A DNA stretch of 64,000 bases from JAAYCB01 sp012744395 (GTDB lineage: Bacteria > Planctomycetota > Planctomycetia > Pirellulales > Thermoguttaceae). The notes below the pieces were generated by a model, which ran no database searches, was not told the DNA's origin, and saw only the letters and a program-made list of their open reading frames with translations. This document shows, piece after piece, positions 40,986-50,310 of this stretch. The stretch covers positions 23,529 to 87,528 of the forward strand of contig JAQVNJ010000008.1 of NCBI GenBank assembly GCA_028703175.1. The letters are read 5' to 3'. Position numbers and translations under genes: made by a program. Positions within the stretch are counted from its first letter, which is position 1. Every line of letters starts with the position of its first letter.

Positions 40986-43900
40986 ATGGGCGATCCCGTA
41001 ACCATCAACATCCGTCACCTCGCGCGCGGCCTGGGAATCCCCTTGGGCCAGGTTCAGGCAACGCTCGAATTGCTTGACGAAGGCAATACGGTGCCGTTCA
41101 TCACGCGGTACCGGAAGGATCAGACGGGCGGCCTGGACGAAGAACAAGTCCGCCAAATCCAGTCCCGGCTGGAGAAGATGCGTCTGCTCACCGACCGCAA
41201 GCAGACCATCCTCCGGTCGATCGAGTTGCAGGGCAAGCTGACCGCGGAACTGGATAAGCGGATCCGCTCGGCCAACACCGCCAAGCGCCTGGAAGACCTC
41301 TACCTGCCCTACAAGCCCAAGAAGCAGACCTTGGCCCAACTCGCACGGTCTCGCGGGTTGGAGGTGCTGGCCGACGAAATCATCGGCCGCAGTCCCGGTT
41401 GCCTCGATCTGGACCAACGCGCAGCCGATTTTGTCAACCCCGACCGGGGTGTGCCAACCGCCGCCGAAGCCCTGCTCGGCGCCGGGCATATCCTTGCCGA
41501 ACGGATCAGCGAGAACGTCGAGCTCCGCCAACGGCTGAGGGAGGTGCTACAAAAGTCGGGCAAGATTGTCTCCGCGCAGATGGGCGTCGAGGAGAAACCG
41601 GCTGCGGCGAGACCGGCCGCGCCCCCTCCCTCCGCACCCACCCCCAAAGCCACCAAGCCAACACCGCAAGCCACCGAGCCAGCGCCGCAAGCCACCGAGC
41701 CAGCGCCGCAAGCCACCGAGCCAGCGCCGCAAGCCACCGAGCCAGCGCCGCAAGCCACCGAGCCAGCGCCGCAAGCCGCTGACGGAGCGCCGCAAGCCGC
41801 CGAGCCAACGCCGGAAGTCGCTGAGCCAACGCCGCAAGCCACTGAGCCAACACCGCAAGCCACCGAGCCAACGCCGCAAGCCGCCGAGCCGGTTCTGGAG
41901 GCCATTGAGCCGGCACCCGAAGCCCCTGAACCGCCCGGAACCGACAACGCGGGTGAACAGCCGGCCGAGGAAGCAAGCGGCCCACCGCCGGGTGACGGTC
42001 CGGCTGGCGAAACGCCGGCGGCGCGAGATGCCGATCAGCTGGGCTCGGGGATGGGTGGAGGGCCGCAGCCGCCCCTTGAAGGTGACTCGTCCCAGCCCGA
42101 ACCGGAAACAGAAGTCCCGTCGAGTTCCGACCGCGGCGAGCCGGTTGAATCCGCCGGTCCCGAATCCCCAGCGTCTCCAGAAGCCGCTTCGATGCCGATC
42201 GAGTCCGGCTCGCCCGGGCCGGCCGATTCGCAGCCGGTGCCGCCGCCCGAGTCGCCCGCCCCAGAGCAGCCGCCCTCCACGGCGGCCGGCGCGGGCCAAC
42301 CCGGCGACCCGGCGGGCAACGGCGGCCAATCGCCCCCACCGGCCGCGCTGCCGGCCAAACCGCCGCCGACCAGCTCCCGGCCCAAGCGGAGCCGGTCGAA
42401 ACGAGGCGGTCTCGAACGAAGAGCGGATCGCAAGCGGGAGAAGAAGCGGAGGGCGGAGGAGAAGAAGCAGAAGGCCTTCAGCGACTACTTCAATTACGGC
42501 GAGGAGTTGCGCAAGATCCCGCCCCACCGCGTGCTGGCGATCAACCGCGGCGAACGGGCGAAATACCTCCGCGTGAAGGTCGACTGCGACCAGCAGGCGA
42601 TGCTTCAGGCCGTCGACCAACTCTGCGTGCCCGAGGACCACCCCCACCTCGATTTCCTCCGCGGATGCGCCCGGGACGCGCTGGCCAGGCTGGTCGTGCC
42701 CAGCCTCGAACGCGAGGTTCGCCGCGAATTGACGGATCGGGCGGAACAACACGCCGTCGGCGTGTTTGCCAAGAATCTGAGGAACTTGCTGCTCCAACCG
42801 CCCGTCCATGATCGCCGCGTGCTCGCCGTTGATCCGGGGTTCAAGAGCGGCTGCAAGCTGGTCGCCCTCGACCAGTTCGGCAACGTGCTCGCCCATGCAG
42901 TGATCTTCTTGATCGGCAAGCCCGAACGGAAGGAAGAGGCACAGGCCACCGTCAAGGAATTGATGCAGCGATTCAAGCTCTCCGTGGTGGCGATCGGCAA
43001 CGGCACGGCCTGCCGCGATGCCGAGGACTTCTTCGGCGAGCTGCTCGGCGAAACGCAAGAGGCGGGCTGGGTCTACTCGATCGTGAACGAGGCGGGAGCG
43101 AGCGTCTATTCCACCAGCTCGATCGGCCGCGAGGAATTCCCCGACTACGACGCCTCGCTTCGCGGCGCGATCTCGATCGGCCGCCGCCTTCAGGACCCGT
43201 TGAGCGAACTGGTCAAAATCGACCCGGCGAACATCGGCGTGGGGCTCTACCAGCACGACGTCAAGGCGAAACATCTCCGCCTGTCCCTGGACGAAGTCGT
43301 CCGCTCCTGCGTCAATTTCGTCGGGGTCGACATCAACACGGCCAGCCCCTCCCTGCTCAGCTATGTCTCGGGCTTGAACCAATTGACCGCGCGGCGCGTC
43401 TACGAGCACCGGCTACAGAACGGCCCCTTCCGCAACCGCGAGCAACTGAAGAACGTGCCGGGATTCGGCGAGGCGACCTTCGTCCAGGCGGCCGGTTTCC
43501 TGAAGATCTCTTCGGGCGACAACGCCCTGGACGCCACGTGGATCCATCCCGAAAGCTACCCGGTGGCCACGCGGGTGCTCGCGTGCCTCGGCTACCACGT
43601 CGAGGACCTGAGGAATCGTGAGAGCCTCAAAGGGCTGGCCGAAAAGGCTTCTCAGGTGGACGCCAAGGCGCTGGCCGAGGAGTTGGGCGTCGGGATGCTG
43701 CTCCTGAAGGATATCCTCTCGCAGCTTGCCCGGCCCGGCCGCGACCCGCGGGAAGACCTGCCGCCGCCCATCTTCCGCCGCGGTGTGCTCAAGCTCGAAG
43801 ACCTCGCCCCCGGCATGGAGCTGAACGGCACCGTCCTGAACGTCGTCGACTTCGGCGTGTTCGTCGACATCGGCATGCACGACAGCGGACTGGTCCATGT

Positions 43901-44603
43901 CAGCCAGCTTGCGGACAGGTTCGTCCGCGATCCCCACGAAGTGGCCGCCGTCGGCAACGTCGTCAAAGTCTGGGTCCTGGAGGTCGACAAGGAACGCCGA
44001 CGCGTGTCGCTGACCATGATCCCGCCGGGCGCGCACCGCGGCGCGGCGCACCGCGATGCGAAGCCCGAACGCCGCGAGCCGTCCAAGCGGCCGGAGGCGC
44101 CACGCGGTGAACGGAAACCCCGGGAACGCGGCGGGCGCCACGGCGGCGGGGAGCGGCGAGAGTGGCGAGACCGGCAGCGCTCCCACGGCCAGGGGCGCGG
44201 CGGGCCGCCGCCCCACAGACCGAAACCGCCCCCTCGGCCGATCAAGCCGATCACCGAGGACATGAAAAAGGGGCGCGAGCCGATGCGGAGTTTCAGCGAC
44301 CTGGCCCAATTCTTCGATGTCCGTCGCGAGGAAGTCGAGCCGCCGCCGGAGAAAAAGAAGAAGAAACGCAAGCGCAAGCCGGGACAGCAGAGCGACGGGC
44401 AGGCGGCCACGGCCCCGAAGGACGCGGACCCGCCCGCTGCCTCCGGCAACGCCGATCCTCCGCCCCTGCCAGAACCGACCGAAGCGCCGGACGTCGGCCC
44501 TCCGCCCAACGCCGACACGGATGCGGGTGCGCAAAGCCCGCCGGCCGAGCAGCCGGGCCAGGATCAGGCGAAACCCGAAAATCCTCCCGCCGGCGAACCA
44601 TGA
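40986..44603 (+). CDS. tex: Tex-family RNA-binding protein with large low-complexity insert
   Basis: A 1205-residue protein; normal Tex is about 770. Residues 1-198 are the Tex N-terminal domain. Residues about 200-494 are an Ala/Pro/Glu/Gln-rich insert with tandem APQATEP units. From about 495 the Tex core resumes: YqgF/RNase H-like domain (VLAVDPGFKSGCKLVALDQF, about 615), helix-hairpin-helix (GVDINTASPSLLSYVSGL, about 780), and S1 domain (GTVLNVVDFGVFVDIGMHDS, about 950-1015). A roughly 190-residue Arg/Pro-rich, then acidic C-terminal tail follows. Tex is a nucleic-acid-binding factor linked to transcription. The domain flanks are in frame, so the insert is natural, not a frameshift artefact. 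Confidence 0.92.
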   Translation: MGDPVTINIRHLARGLGIPLGQVQATLELLDEGNTVPFITRYRKDQTGGLDEEQVRQIQSRLEKMRLLTDRKQTILRSIELQGKLTAELDKRIRSANTAKRLEDLYLPYKPKKQTLAQLARSRGLEVLADEIIGRSPGCLDLDQRAADFVNPDRGVPTAAEALLGAGHILAERISENVELRQRLREVLQKSGKIVSAQMGVEEKPAAARPAAPPPSAPTPKATKPTPQATEPAPQATEPAPQATEPAPQATEPAPQATEPAPQAADGAPQAAEPTPEVAEPTPQATEPTPQATEPTPQAAEPVLEAIEPAPEAPEPPGTDNAGEQPAEEASGPPPGDGPAGETPAARDADQLGSGMGGGPQPPLEGDSSQPEPETEVPSSSDRGEPVESAGPESPASPEAASMPIESGSPGPADSQPVPPPESPAPEQPPSTAAGAGQPGDPAGNGGQSPPPAALPAKPPPTSSRPKRSRSKRGGLERRADRKREKKRRAEEKKQKAFSDYFNYGEELRKIPPHRVLAINRGERAKYLRVKVDCDQQAMLQAVDQLCVPEDHPHLDFLRGCARDALARLVVPSLEREVRRELTDRAEQHAVGVFAKNLRNLLLQPPVHDRRVLAVDPGFKSGCKLVALDQFGNVLAHAVIFLIGKPERKEEAQATVKELMQRFKLSVVAIGNGTACRDAEDFFGELLGETQEAGWVYSIVNEAGASVYSTSSIGREEFPDYDASLRGAISIGRRLQDPLSELVKIDPANIGVGLYQHDVKAKHLRLSLDEVVRSCVNFVGVDINTASPSLLSYVSGLNQLTARRVYEHRLQNGPFRNREQLKNVPGFGEATFVQAAGFLKISSGDNALDATWIHPESYPVATRVLACLGYHVEDLRNRESLKGLAEKASQVDAKALAEELGVGMLLLKDILSQLARPGRDPREDLPPPIFRRGVLKLEDLAPGMELNGTVLNVVDFGVFVDIGMHDSGLVHVSQLADRFVRDPHEVAAVGNVVKVWVLEVDKERRRVSLTMIPPGAHRGAAHRDAKPERREPSKRPEAPRGERKPRERGGRHGGGERREWRDRQRSHGQGRGGPPPHRPKPPPRPIKPITEDMKKGREPMRSFSDLAQFFDVRREEVEPPPEKKKKKRKRKPGQQSDGQAATAPKDADPPAASGNADPPPLPEPTEAPDVGPPPNADTDAGAQSPPAEQPGQDQAKPENPPAGEP
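41661..41891 (+). repeat. 21-bp tandem repeat, 11 copies, inside tex
   Basis: Eleven in-frame copies of a 21-base unit (GCGCCGCAAGCCACCGAGCC plus A), coding for 7-residue APQATEP-type units; the first five are nearly identical, later ones drift. Confidence 0.9.
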
Positions 44604-44667
44604 GCCAGCCGGAATCCGTTCCGTTCCACCCACGCCCGTTGCTGCCAGGGCAACTCGTTACCAAACC

Positions 44668-45156
44668 ATGACGAACTTCGAAAAGCGATTGGCGAAAGCG
44701 ATCGAGCGCGGGCATCGTGCCGGAGACGAGCGCGCCCGGGCCGAGGCGCAGAAAGCGCTTTCCGAGAAGGAACTGCGGGGCCTGCATACGCAGTACCGGA
44801 TCGAGCTGTCGGAGCATATCGAGCGCTGCCTGAGGCGCCTGCCGGGCCATCTTCCGGGGTTCCAGGTGGAGCCCATCGTCGCCGAACGCGGTTGGGGCGC
44901 GGCCGCCAGCCGCGACGACGTCGATCTGAGGGCGTCGAGTCGGCGGACGAATTTCTTCAGCCGCCTGGAAATTCTCATCCGGCCCTTGTCGGAATACTAC
45001 GTGCTGGACGTGACGGCGAAAGCCACCGTCAGAAACAGAGAAGTCTTCTCGCGGAACCACTACCAGCGGCTTGTCGAAGTCGACATCGATTCATTCACCG
45101 AGCTGATCGACCTCTGGATCCTCGAGTTCGCCGAGAAATACGCGGCAGCCGCCTAA
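44668..45156 (+). CDS. Protein of unknown function, 162 residues
   Basis: Starts MTNFEKRLAKAIERGHRAGD, 64 bases after tex. N-terminal helices are charged; the C-terminal half is mixed strand/helix (LEILIRPLSEYYVLDVTAKA). No membrane segment or known motif. The Shine-Dalgarno is weak. It may be co-transcribed with tex. Confidence 0.7.
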   Translation: MTNFEKRLAKAIERGHRAGDERARAEAQKALSEKELRGLHTQYRIELSEHIERCLRRLPGHLPGFQVEPIVAERGWGAAASRDDVDLRASSRRTNFFSRLEILIRPLSEYYVLDVTAKATVRNREVFSRNHYQRLVEVDIDSFTELIDLWILEFAEKYAAAA

Positions 45157-45509
45157 CACGTCTCGGGGAACGTTGTGCCACACCAAGGGGCGTGGAACCG
45201 CTCATCACGGAAGAACCGATTGCCCGACAGACGCCTCAAAACAGACAGGGTGAAAGGGCCACGTCTTGTCTTTCGAAAGTCTTCCCGGCGATCGCCGGAA
45301 TCCCCAGAAACTCAAGGACTTTCGCATAGGATAACCGCGAAAGAGCGAAACCGCGGAAACAAGACACGCCACCAAACGCGCTCTCTTCGGCCACCTGTCT
45401 TCTTCGCGCTTTCGCGTTTTCGCGATCCATTCTCCCATACCCGGCGGACGAGAACTCGATCCCGGCGCACGGCGTGAACCGTCGCGTTTCGTCCAGCGGC
45501 TTGCGGCGG
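45157..45509. other. Gene-free stretch of about 350 bases
   Basis: No credible gene. The text (CTTTCGCGTTTTCGCGATCC and related wording) reads like the intergenic repeats seen in some planctomycete genomes; only one copy is in this window, so this cannot be tested here. Confidence 0.35.
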
Positions 45510-47444
45510 TCATTTTCGCCGCCGGGCCGTCTTCCGGTGCGGGCGGTAGCCGTGGCCGACCGGCTCTGTGCTCTTGGCGCGGCGTCGATCCGGCAGCCGC
45601 CGGCCGGATTTCCGCGGCGGGTGGGTCGGAACCAGGCACTTGCGGCCCGGGCCGATCAGGTCCCTGCGGCCGGCCTTGTGCAGCGCCTCCCTGACGAGGG
45701 CGTCGTTTTCCGGCTTGAAGAATTGCAGCAGGGCCCGCTGCAAACGCCGCTCGCGCATGCCGCGGGCAACGTAGACCGAGCGGCCGGTCATCGGGTCGAT
45801 GCCCGTGTAGTACATGCAGGTGGCCAGGTCGAACGGGCCGGGGATGAAGTCCTGGACCTGCTCGGGGCGCTGGCCGGTGCGTTTCAAGTAGCAGGCCAGC
45901 TCGATCATCGCGCCCAGGTCGCTGCCCGGATGGCCGGCGATGAAATAGGCCACCAGGTACTGCTGCTTGCCGGCCTTCCGCGATGCGCTGCGAAATCGCC
46001 CGGCAAACGCCTCGAAGTTCTCGATTGGGGGCTTCTTCATCAGGTTCAGGACGCCCGGGTCGGCGTGTTCCGGGGCCACTTTCAGATGGCCGCCGACATG
46101 GTGCCGGGCGATCTGCTCCAGGTAGGCGCTGCTCCGCTGGGCCAGATCGGTGCGAATCCCGGAGGCGACGAGCACCCGCTTGACGTTCGCCTCGCTCCGC
46201 GCCGCCTTCAGCAGGCGGATCAGCGGCCCGTGGCTCGCGTCGAGCAGCCGGCAAATCGTCGGGTGGAGGCAACTCAGCCGGCGGCACCGGGCGCGGACTT
46301 CCGGCCGGCTGCAATTCATCCGGTACATGTTCGCCGTCGGCCCGCCCAGGTCGCTGACAACGCCGGCAAAAGCCGGGTCCTCCGCAAGCCGGCGGATTTC
46401 GGCGAGGATCGACCGCGCGCTGCGGCTTTGGATGATGCGCCCCTCGTGGGCGGTGATCGAGCAGAACGCGCAGCCGCCAAAACAGCCGCGGATGATCTGG
46501 ATCGAATGACGAACGACCTCCAGGGCCGGGATCGGCCGCGCGCCATAGGCCGGATGGGGCCGGCGCGTGTAGGGCAACTCGTACACGCGGTCGATCTCCG
46601 CCTCTTCCAGGGGAAACTGCGGCGGATTGACGACCACCGCCTCGGCGCCGTGATACTGGACGAGCCGCCGGGCGTTGTAGGGGTTGGTCTCCAGGTGGGC
46701 AATCCGCGTCATTTCGGCAAACGCGCGCTTGTCCGCCGCGACCTGCTCATAGCTCGGCAGCCGGATCGCGTTTTCCTCGGGCGGCGGCTGGCTGGCGCCG
46801 AGCGCGTAGGCCGTGCCGCGCACCTCGCGAATCTGCTGGACGCTTTCGCCGGCGGCGAGGCGGCGGAGAATCTCCAGCAGCCCCCGCTCGCCCATCCCGA
46901 AGACAACCAGATCGGCCTTCGCGTCGAGCACGATCGAACGCCGCACCTTGTCGCTCCAATAGTCGTAGTGGGCCAGGCGGCGGAGGCTCGCCTCGATGCC
47001 GCCGGCCAGCACCGGCACGCCCGGAAAGGCCTCCCGCGCCCGTTGGCAATATGCCAGCGTGGCCCGATCGGGCCGCCGCCCCGGCGCGCCGTCCGGGCTG
47101 TAGGCGTCGTCGTTGCGGACCTTGCGGTTGGCCGTGTAGTGGTTGACCATCGAGTCCATGTTGCCGGCGCTGACCGCGAAACACAGCCGCGGCCGGCCGA
47201 ACTGCCGCCAGGGCTCGCACGAGCGCCAGTCGGGCTGGCTGAGAATCGCCACGCGGTACCCGGCATCCTCCATCAGGCGGCCCAGCACGGCCATCGCAAA
47301 GCTGGGGTGATCCACGTAGGCGTCGCCCGTGACGAAGACCACGTCGACCCCGTCCCAACCGCGCCCGGCCACCTCCTCGGGGCTGATCGGCAGGGGGGGC
47401 GAGGCGGCAGGCGTGGCCCGGGTTGTCGAACGTGGTTTTGGCAT
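45510..47444 (-). CDS. ygiQ: YgiQ-family radical SAM protein (UPF0313)
   Basis: A 644-residue protein. The radical SAM cluster motif CxxxCxxC is visible in IIRGCFGGCAFCSITAHEG, near residue 320; the N-terminal domain (GGIEASLRRLAHYDYWSD) is typical of YgiQ. The reaction is unknown in this family. The start at ATG 47444 is supported by GGAG five bases upstream. The C-terminal 50 residues are a basic, Arg/Lys-rich tail. Confidence 0.9.
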   Translation of the reverse strand: MPKPRSTTRATPAASPPLPISPEEVAGRGWDGVDVVFVTGDAYVDHPSFAMAVLGRLMEDAGYRVAILSQPDWRSCEPWRQFGRPRLCFAVSAGNMDSMVNHYTANRKVRNDDAYSPDGAPGRRPDRATLAYCQRAREAFPGVPVLAGGIEASLRRLAHYDYWSDKVRRSIVLDAKADLVVFGMGERGLLEILRRLAAGESVQQIREVRGTAYALGASQPPPEENAIRLPSYEQVAADKRAFAEMTRIAHLETNPYNARRLVQYHGAEAVVVNPPQFPLEEAEIDRVYELPYTRRPHPAYGARPIPALEVVRHSIQIIRGCFGGCAFCSITAHEGRIIQSRSARSILAEIRRLAEDPAFAGVVSDLGGPTANMYRMNCSRPEVRARCRRLSCLHPTICRLLDASHGPLIRLLKAARSEANVKRVLVASGIRTDLAQRSSAYLEQIARHHVGGHLKVAPEHADPGVLNLMKKPPIENFEAFAGRFRSASRKAGKQQYLVAYFIAGHPGSDLGAMIELACYLKRTGQRPEQVQDFIPGPFDLATCMYYTGIDPMTGRSVYVARGMRERRLQRALLQFFKPENDALVREALHKAGRRDLIGPGRKCLVPTHPPRKSGRRLPDRRRAKSTEPVGHGYRPHRKTARRRK

Positions 47445-47536
47445 CTGTCTCCAAGGAACAATCACCGGCTGCTGGCGGCGACGATGATCGCCCGGTACGT
47501 CGCCTGTCGCGGATTCCTGGGCGTCTTCCCCGTCTC

Positions 47537-48691
47537 CTACTTCGGTGGTTCACCGGCCACGGGGCGTCCCAGGCAGATGCGGAATCCGTCGCGGGAGTCG
47601 GAGTACGTGGTGCTTTGGATGCCCAGGCGAACGGCGCAGCGGGCGTTGCCCGGCACATCGAAATAATTCCCGCCCCGGCAGACCGGCCGCAGGTCCTTGT
47701 CGACGAAATGCGCTTCCTCATGCGCTCCTTGCGGGTCGAAGTGGTCCAACACGAACTCCCACACGTTGCCGCACATGTCGGCCAGGCCGAAGCCGTTGCG
47801 GCCCCTTTCGCCGTAATGGTCCACCGGAGAGACGAACGCGAACCCGTCGCTCCACGGCGCCTTGGCCAGCGGCCAGGTCTTCTTCCGACCCGGCAGAAAA
47901 TCGATCGCCGATAGGTTCAGTCTGCCTTCGCCCTCTTCGAGTTCATCGCCCCACCAAAAGAACGCCCGCGGGCGGCCGCCCCGGCAGGCGTACTCCCACT
48001 CCGCTTCCATGGGCAGGCGGTATTCCAGACCCTCCGGCAGCCGGCCCGCCGCGCGTTCCCGGTCCGACAACCACTTGCAGAACGCCCGGTCGTCATTCCA
48101 GCTGACGCACACCACCGGGTAGCTGTCCAGGTTCGGGAACGCCCAGTTCGGGTCGCGCCAGCTCTTTCCCGGCATCCGTTTCCATGGATGCACGACCCCC
48201 GTTGTGAAGCGATATCCGTCCCACTCCGGGTCGAAGCACTGCGTCCAACCGCCGGGCTTCTCGGCGTCGGTGACATAACCGGTCTCTTCGACGAAACGCC
48301 GGAATTGCCCGACGCTGACCTCCGTCCGCCCCATCCAGAAACCGTCCTTGATCCGCGCCGGCCGCGGCTCGCCTTCGGGTTCTTCGCGGCCCGTCCCGGG
48401 ACGCCATCCCCCTTCCTGGCCAACGGCCCATGCCTTCTCCTCCGGCGTGCTGCCCATCGTGAACTCGCCGGGTGGAAGGTACACCAGCTCCAGCGTCACG
48501 CCGCCGCCCAGGTCGACCTGGCGGGAATCACCCGGGGCCGGTTCGCCGCCTCCGGCCGGCGCGCAGACAGGCATCAAGGCCGCCAGGACAACGACGCCGG
48601 GCGAAAGCCGATCCGCCAAGGAACGTCCCCAAGACGCCTTCCGCGGACGCGCTGGCGGCGCCAGTCTGGTTTTGCACTTCTCGGATGCCAT
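47537..48691 (-). CDS. Exported FGE-like (SUMF1) protein lacking catalytic cysteines
   Basis: A 384-residue protein with an N-terminal hydrophobic signal (LSPGVVVLAALMPVCAPAGG). The formylglycine-generating-enzyme fold shows GEFTMGSTPEEKA, GRTEVSVGQFRRFVEETG, EAEWEYACRGG and DMCGNVWEFVLD. In true FGE the end reads GGSxLCxxSYCxRYR with two active-site cysteines; here GGNYFDVPGNARCAVRLG has no Cys at either position, so it should not make formylglycine. Start ATG 48691 has an excellent AAGGAGG. It is likely a binding or structural member. Confidence 0.85.
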   Translation of the reverse strand: MASEKCKTRLAPPARPRKASWGRSLADRLSPGVVVLAALMPVCAPAGGGEPAPGDSRQVDLGGGVTLELVYLPPGEFTMGSTPEEKAWAVGQEGGWRPGTGREEPEGEPRPARIKDGFWMGRTEVSVGQFRRFVEETGYVTDAEKPGGWTQCFDPEWDGYRFTTGVVHPWKRMPGKSWRDPNWAFPNLDSYPVVCVSWNDDRAFCKWLSDRERAAGRLPEGLEYRLPMEAEWEYACRGGRPRAFFWWGDELEEGEGRLNLSAIDFLPGRKKTWPLAKAPWSDGFAFVSPVDHYGERGRNGFGLADMCGNVWEFVLDHFDPQGAHEEAHFVDKDLRPVCRGGNYFDVPGNARCAVRLGIQSTTYSDSRDGFRICLGRPVAGEPPK

Positions 48692-49091
48692 CAGGACCTC
48701 CTTTGCAGCGGGGGGTTGCTCTTGGGACTCTTGCTCTGGCGATGCCGGCCTCCGCCCCGCGCCGGCGGGCGGATCGTGTTGTTCTTCGCGACCCTGGATG
48801 CGAGCCGCAGACAGCGCGGGCCACATTCCGGCTCGAGGGGCCGACGGTCAGAGCGAATGTTAGTCTCGGGTGGATGCCGGGCGATGTCAACTGCCGCGAT
48901 CTCCCGGGCGGGGGACGCCTTGCCCGCCGGACGTTCGCTGGCAGCGCCGCGGGTCTCGAAGACATGCCAGCGAAGACCGGCACGCTCCGCTTGCCCCCCC
49001 CGGCCGCGCGGATCAGCCCCAGCAGCCGGCGGGCCGCGCGCTGCCTCTGCCGCCGGCCGCGATTGGCCGTGCTCCGGTCGAGCGCGCCGCG
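48692..49091. other. Gene-free stretch of 400 bases
   Basis: GC-rich; the frames present give Arg/Pro-rich non-protein text. Probably holds the promoter of the FGE-like gene; no clear -10/-35 pair seen. Confidence 0.35.
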
Positions 49092-50306
49092 CTACGGCTT
49101 CCGGCATCGCGTCAGGGTCATGATTGCCAGGGCCGTGCCGTATTGCTGGTGGTAGTCGTAGAAGGGAAAATCCCACCAGGAGCCGTCCTTTTCCTGTAGT
49201 CTGAAGAGGATCGTGGCCAGGTGGTCCTGGTGGGGCGGCCGGACTTCCGGCTGGAGCTGGTCGACGCAGAGTGCGGCGTAGTAGTGGCCGTAGTAGAAGA
49301 AGTAGGCCGCCACCTGGAACCACGACTCGTGGGGAATCGGGCGTTTGCGGGCCACGTCGAGCCACAGGTTTCGCGCAACAAGCCGATCGAGCCAGGTGGT
49401 CAGCACTTCGTCGGTCACCAACGCGTCGCCCCAGAAACGCATCGCCAGGTTGCAGGCCTGCGAGCGGCCCAGGCTCCCTCCGGGGCGGTTGATCCCATAG
49501 CGGGGCCGGTATTTCAGATACTCGCCGTAGCAGTAGCTGAAGTCGGGATTCCGCTGCCGGCGGATCGATTCCACGGCCCGGCTGACAATCCGCTCGGGAA
49601 TCTCCAGGCCGATCTGGGCGGCCTCGTGGAGGGCCACGAGCACGCTGGCGGAGACGAAGCTGATCGACGAGCCGCCCGGCTGCTTCGTCCCGTAGTCGAA
49701 GTCGTAATAGCACCAGCCGCCGTCGACGCATTCATAGCGGCCGAGCAGATCGATCTGGCTCTGGATCAGCGAGACGATTGCCGCCCGGCGCTGGCCAGCG
49801 CCGGCCGCTCGCTCGTGCATCCGCACCAGGGCCTGGATCGAGTAGGCATGGGCCCAGGAGTTGTAGATCGCATCGGGGGTGGCGCGGCGGACGCGGGGCA
49901 GGGAGTCCATCAGCCAGGCCTCGCCGCGCTCCAGCGCCGAAATCGCCGCCGCGTCCCGCGTGCCCGACTCGATCAGCGCGGAGATGCAGAGCGACGTGGT
50001 CGCAGCGCGGAAGGCGTGGTGGGCGCCGGGCACCGGCGCGTAGATGTTCAAGCCCTTCGTGTTGTGGGCGGAGCCCCAGGAGCCGTCGCTGTTCTGCCGC
50101 TTGACGAGGAAGGCGATCCCACGGTCGATCGCCGCGTTGACGGCCGCGTTTTCCACCGGGGGGACCGGCTCGGGCTTGGGGCCCTGGGCGGCCAGCGGGT
50201 AGGGGTGGACGGCGGCGTCTTCGCCCGCCGCGCCGGCAAACCCAGCCGCCAACAGGACCGCCAGCCAGACGGCCAGGCGGCCGGGCCTTGGCATGTTTCT
50301 CGTCAC
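49092..50306 (-). CDS. Exported terpene-cyclase-fold (prenyltransferase/squalene oxidase repeat) protein
   Basis: About 404 residues with signal peptide (LAVWLAVLLAAGFAGAAGED). Repeats of the alpha/alpha toroid type are visible: QNSDGSWGSAHNTKG, CVDGGWCYYDFDYGTK and LQEKDGSWWDFPFYD, i.e. the QxxDGSW pattern of squalene-hopene cyclase repeats. The DxDD or equivalent acid motif is not obvious, so enzymatic cyclase activity is doubtful. GTG 50306, preceded by AAGGA inside the end of the upstream gene, or ATG 50294 is the start. It follows the HlyD-like gene by four bases: same operon. Confidence 0.82.
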   Translation of the reverse strand: MTRNMPRPGRLAVWLAVLLAAGFAGAAGEDAAVHPYPLAAQGPKPEPVPPVENAAVNAAIDRGIAFLVKRQNSDGSWGSAHNTKGLNIYAPVPGAHHAFRAATTSLCISALIESGTRDAAAISALERGEAWLMDSLPRVRRATPDAIYNSWAHAYSIQALVRMHERAAGAGQRRAAIVSLIQSQIDLLGRYECVDGGWCYYDFDYGTKQPGGSSISFVSASVLVALHEAAQIGLEIPERIVSRAVESIRRQRNPDFSYCYGEYLKYRPRYGINRPGGSLGRSQACNLAMRFWGDALVTDEVLTTWLDRLVARNLWLDVARKRPIPHESWFQVAAYFFYYGHYYAALCVDQLQPEVRPPHQDHLATILFRLQEKDGSWWDFPFYDYHQQYGTALAIMTLTRCRKP

Positions 50307-50310
50307 CGTG

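Noticed and set aside
41547..43409. 620-codon open frame antisense to tex
   Set aside because: Its repeated Leu/Arg/Trp text is the reverse reading of the APQATEP repeats.
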